NCBI RefSeq assembly: GCF_003585925.1
Contig: NZ_NRJH01000003.1
Location: forward strand, 32,537-96,536
DNA: 64,000 nucleotides
Source of the DNA: Psittacicella melopsittaci
Lineage (GTDB): Bacteria; Pseudomonadota; Gammaproteobacteria; Enterobacterales; Psittacicellaceae
Direction of reading: 5' to 3'
In this document: one piece after another, positions 61,553 to 64,000 of the stretch
Layout of the letters: the number at the start of each line of letters is the position of its first letter
Position numbering within the stretch: position 1 is the stretch's first letter
Notes under the pieces: generated by a model
What the model was told of the DNA's origin: nothing
What the model saw: only the letters and a program-made list of their open reading frames with translations
Databases searched by the model: none
Made by a program: the position numbers and the translations under genes

Positions 61553-64000
61553 TTATTTTGTTCTAGATCTTAGATAACCTGGAACAAGTTCACATGCTTG
61601 ACGTAAGCGTGCTCTATCAGCTCCATCAATGTTGTATTTCTCGAGAATACCTAGAAGACTTAACGTACTTGTATCTTCTTCACTTACGTTGTATTTGTCT
61701 AGGATACGATCAATATCAATATAACAAGTTGATAGTTGAACTTGTAATTCAGAAATGGACACTGTTTCACCTGGAGCGAGAGGTTTATCACTCTCTTCAA
61801 CTTCTTCAAGAGCATACTCACGAATGAGTAGAGGACTAACTCTAGATTCTAACCATTCAGAGTAGTTTTGGTCTATATCAGAAATTGGATCTACTGCAGG
61901 GTCGGTAATAATTAAATTAGGGTTTTCTGATCTAGTTTTACGCGTTAAAGCAGTTGTGCCATCTACAGTTGGGTTCGTGTAAATTACCCCTGTGTTATCT
62001 TCAAAGGCAACTGGACCACCATTTAGTACGGTAAAGTTACTAATATTTAGTGAGTTATTGCTAAAGGTATTATTGCCTGTAGCCGTAACTGAAACATTAG
62101 TTACATTAATAGTGTTGTTGGTAATAGTTGAACTACCATTGCTTGCATTAGTTACAAAGTCCGTACCACTGAAGTTAGAATTATCAACACTCACGTTTTC
62201 TTTTGCGGTGATATTGATAGTTCCGTCATTAGTGATATTTGAACCTGTAATGTTCACTGAACCATTTTCTGAAGTTACTGTAGTAGGGATGTAACGCTCA
62301 ATCTTCGTTCCGTCAATTGAAACATTACCGTCTTTACCAACAATGGTTGCCCCACCAGTATTATCACCAGTAAATGATGAGTTAGTAATAGTAACGCCAG
62401 TACCAGTTACATTGATGTTCGAAGCATTAGTAGTATTTGAACCTGTTACGGTTACATTACCATCTTCACCAATAATATTAACTGTAGTATTAGTACCTGT
62501 AGCTGTAATGTTGGTGTTAGAAACATTAGTTTCTTTACCTGTAATGTTTACTGTACCATTTTCTTCAGTAGTTGAAGTAACGTTAGTACCAGTTACATTT
62601 GTAGTGTTACCAGATTTAATAGTTACATTAGAACCATCGATCTCACTATCAGTAACAGTTACATTATTGTCACCACTTACTTCAGTTGGGATGTATTTAC
62701 CAACTTTAGTTTTTGTAATAGTTACATTAGTACCCGTTACCTTACCTTCGCCTGTGTCATCACCTGTGAATGATGAGTTAGTTAAAGTTACATTAGTACC
62801 TGTAACATTTAAGTGTGAAGCGTTAGTAGTGTTCGAGTCTACTACAGTTACATTACCGTCTTCACCAATAATGTTTACAGAACCGTTAGTACCAGTCGCA
62901 GTAATATTAGTGTTAGATACTTCGGTATCTTTACCAGTAATGTTTACGGTACCGTTAGTTTCAGTAGTTGAAGTAACATTAGAACCAGTTACATTTGTAG
63001 TGTTACCAGATTTAATAGTTACATTAGAACCATCGATCTCACTATCAGTAACAGTTACATTATTGTCACCACTTACTTCAGTTGGAATGTATTTACCAAC
63101 TTTAGTTGAAGTAATAGTTACATTAGTACCCGTAACCTTACCTTCGCCTGTGTCATCACCTGTGAATGATGAGTTAGTTAAAGTTACATTAGTACCTGTA
63201 ACATTTAAGTGTGAAGCGTTAGTAGTGTTCGAGTCTACTACAGTTACATTACCGTCTTTACCAATAATGCTTACAGAACCGTTAGTACCAGTCGCAGTAA
63301 TATTAGTGTTAGATACTTCAGTATCTTTACCAGTAATGTTTACTGTACCGTTAGTTTCAGTAGTTGAAGTAACGTTAGAACCAGTTACATTTGTAGTGTT
63401 ACCAGATTTAATAGTTACATTAGAACCATCGATCTCACTATCAGTAACAGTTACATTATTGTCACCACTTACTTCAGTTGGGATGTATTTACCAACTTTA
63501 GTTTTTGTAATAGTTACATTAGTACCCGTAACCTTACCTTCGCCTGTGTCATCACCTGTGAATGATGAGTTAGTTAAAGTTACATTAGTACCTGTAACAT
63601 TTAAGTGTGAAGCGTTAGTAGTGTTCGAGTCTACTACAGTTACATTACCGTCTTTACCGATAATCGTTACAGAACCGTTAGTACCAGTCGCTGTAATGTT
63701 AGAGTTAGATACTTCGGTATCTTTACCTGTTACTACTACGTGACCGTCTTTGTCAACTGTTGAAGTTAAGTTAGTACCAGTTAGAGTAGTAGTGTTGTTA
63801 CCGTTAACACTTACATTAGTACCAGTTACTGTACTACCTGTTACAGTTACATTATCACCACCAAGAGTTACATTAGTAGTGTTTGAAGAAACTGTAGAGT
63901 TAGTAATAGTTGTTGTACCCTTAGGTGTATCAACTTTTACTGAACCGTTAGCAGTGGTTGTAGAGTTAGTAATGGTTGTACCGTTTGGACTTGAGATAGT
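61553..64000 (-). CDS. Large Thr/Asn-rich repeat surface protein, C-terminal 815 residues (cut by window edge)
   Basis: The minus-strand frame is open from the right edge to the stop at 61553-61555; I checked it at the edge and across the segments up to 62343 and found no stop. The first possible start in the window is an internal GTG at 62257, so the true start is beyond 64000. The protein is made of short beta-prone units rich in Thr, Asn, Val, Gly and Ser (NVTVTGTNVTLTNSSFTG), like the parallel beta-helix of secreted adhesins. A 132-residue unit recurs three times (period 396 bp). The last 150 residues are different and acidic (RENPNL to LRSRTK), with no autotransporter barrel and no LPXTG motif. 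Probable exported adhesin; secretion route unknown. Confidence 0.75.
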   Translation of the reverse strand, partial: TISSPNGTTITNSTTTANGSVKVDTPKGTTTITNSTVSSNTTNVTLGGDNVTVTGSTVTGTNVSVNGNNTTTLTGTNLTSTVDKDGHVVVTGKDTEVSNSNITATGTNGSVTIIGKDGNVTVVDSNTTNASHLNVTGTNVTLTNSSFTGDDTGEGKVTGTNVTITKTKVGKYIPTEVSGDNNVTVTDSEIDGSNVTIKSGNTTNVTGSNVTSTTETNGTVNITGKDTEVSNTNITATGTNGSVSIIGKDGNVTVVDSNTTNASHLNVTGTNVTLTNSSFTGDDTGEGKVTGTNVTITSTKVGKYIPTEVSGDNNVTVTDSEIDGSNVTIKSGNTTNVTGSNVTSTTETNGTVNITGKDTEVSNTNITATGTNGSVNIIGEDGNVTVVDSNTTNASHLNVTGTNVTLTNSSFTGDDTGEGKVTGTNVTITKTKVGKYIPTEVSGDNNVTVTDSEIDGSNVTIKSGNTTNVTGTNVTSTTEENGTVNITGKETNVSNTNITATGTNTTVNIIGEDGNVTVTGSNTTNASNINVTGTGVTITNSSFTGDNTGGATIVGKDGNVSIDGTKIERYIPTTVTSENGSVNITGSNITNDGTINITAKENVSVDNSNFSGTDFVTNASNGSSTITNNTINVTNVSVTATGNNTFSNNSLNISNFTVLNGGPVAFEDNTGVIYTNPTVDGTTALTRKTRSENPNLIITDPAVDPISDIDQNYSEWLESRVSPLLIREYALEEVEESDKPLAPGETVSISELQVQLSTCYIDIDRILDKYNVSEEDTSTLSLLGILEKYNIDGADRARLRQACELVPGYLRSRTK
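62535..63740 (-). repeat. 396-bp tandem repeat within the surface protein gene
   Basis: The word AGTAACAGTTACATTATTG starts at 62651, 63047 and 63443, exactly 396 bp apart, and flanking sequence is nearly identical. A degraded fourth copy lies about 402 bp further left, near 62286. Repeat number is likely variable between strains. Confidence 0.9.

Noticed and set aside
62343..63743. 466-codon + strand frame rich in Val, Leu and Pro
   Set aside because: It is antisense to the minus-strand repeat protein; the minus frame continues through both sides and explains the repeat composition.

Overview
The window looks like a chromosome segment of an AT-rich, Gram-negative gammaproteobacterium, possibly an outlying relative of Pasteurellales. 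Supporting signs are the rpsF-priB-rpsR-rplI operon (priB in this place is typical of beta/gammaproteobacteria), a rhodanese-tailed ThiI, LpxH (lipid A synthesis), GrxA, UhpT antiporters, outer-membrane beta-barrels ending in Phe, and CRP-type operators (TGTGA-N6-TCACA). Species identity is inference only. No tRNA or rRNA gene and no intact insertion sequence was seen.

Layout, left to right. 1-97: N-terminus of a C5 DNA methyltransferase, cut by the window edge. 531-4135: two tandem DUF285 (BspA-like) repeat proteins. 4935-6826: two paralogous 8-strand-size outer-membrane beta-barrels with long base-paired leaders. 6969-16029 (minus): thiI, rsmE and an unrecognised 2,254-residue protein. 16.0-17.35 kb: a CRP-promoter-driven, gene-free unit with tandem repeats, a strong pseudoknot and a terminator. 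17399-26295: a long LpxH, then an unrecognised 2,470-residue protein. 26.3-32.8 kb: a 6 kb stretch with only two protein genes (a 101-residue tail-anchored orphan and grxA) but several candidate structured RNAs. 32.9-33.85 kb: an operon of tiny Cys-rich, metallothionein-like proteins. 34.0-37.4 kb (minus): CRP-controlled PTS genes of the ascorbate (Ula) family with a PfkB kinase and an orphan. 38.1-46.2 kb: a type I restriction-like operon, M-like/S-like/R/M-like/S-like, whose M-like proteins lack visible methyltransferase motifs. 46.5-50.3 kb: two uhpT paralogues, the second preceded by a CRP-driven short RNA. 50.4-52.5 kb: an enlarged azoreductase-like flavoprotein. 53.7-55.3 kb (minus): rpsF-priB-rpsR-rplI. 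55.9-61.0 kb: lipase-like protein, Bcr/CflA efflux pump, nucleoside hydrolase and membrane-anchored metallo-beta-lactamase-fold enzyme. 61553 to the right edge (minus): C-terminal 815 residues of a Thr/Asn-rich repeat surface protein.

Shared themes. CRP-like sites precede the ula genes, uhpT2 and the two gene-poor RNA units at 16.5 and 30.8 kb, so sugar-phosphate uptake and these RNAs may belong to one carbon-control network. Several enzymes are about twice their family's usual length. Much intergenic DNA consists of degenerate 23-55 bp tandem repeats, and a 47-bp element recurs four times, twice fused to the U-tract of a terminator. The strongest candidates for something undescribed are the RNA with seven hairpins showing CTGCC(AA) loops (27.14-27.74 kb), the Cys-rich microprotein array, and the long structured RNAs at 16.6-17.3 and 29.5-30.8 kb.
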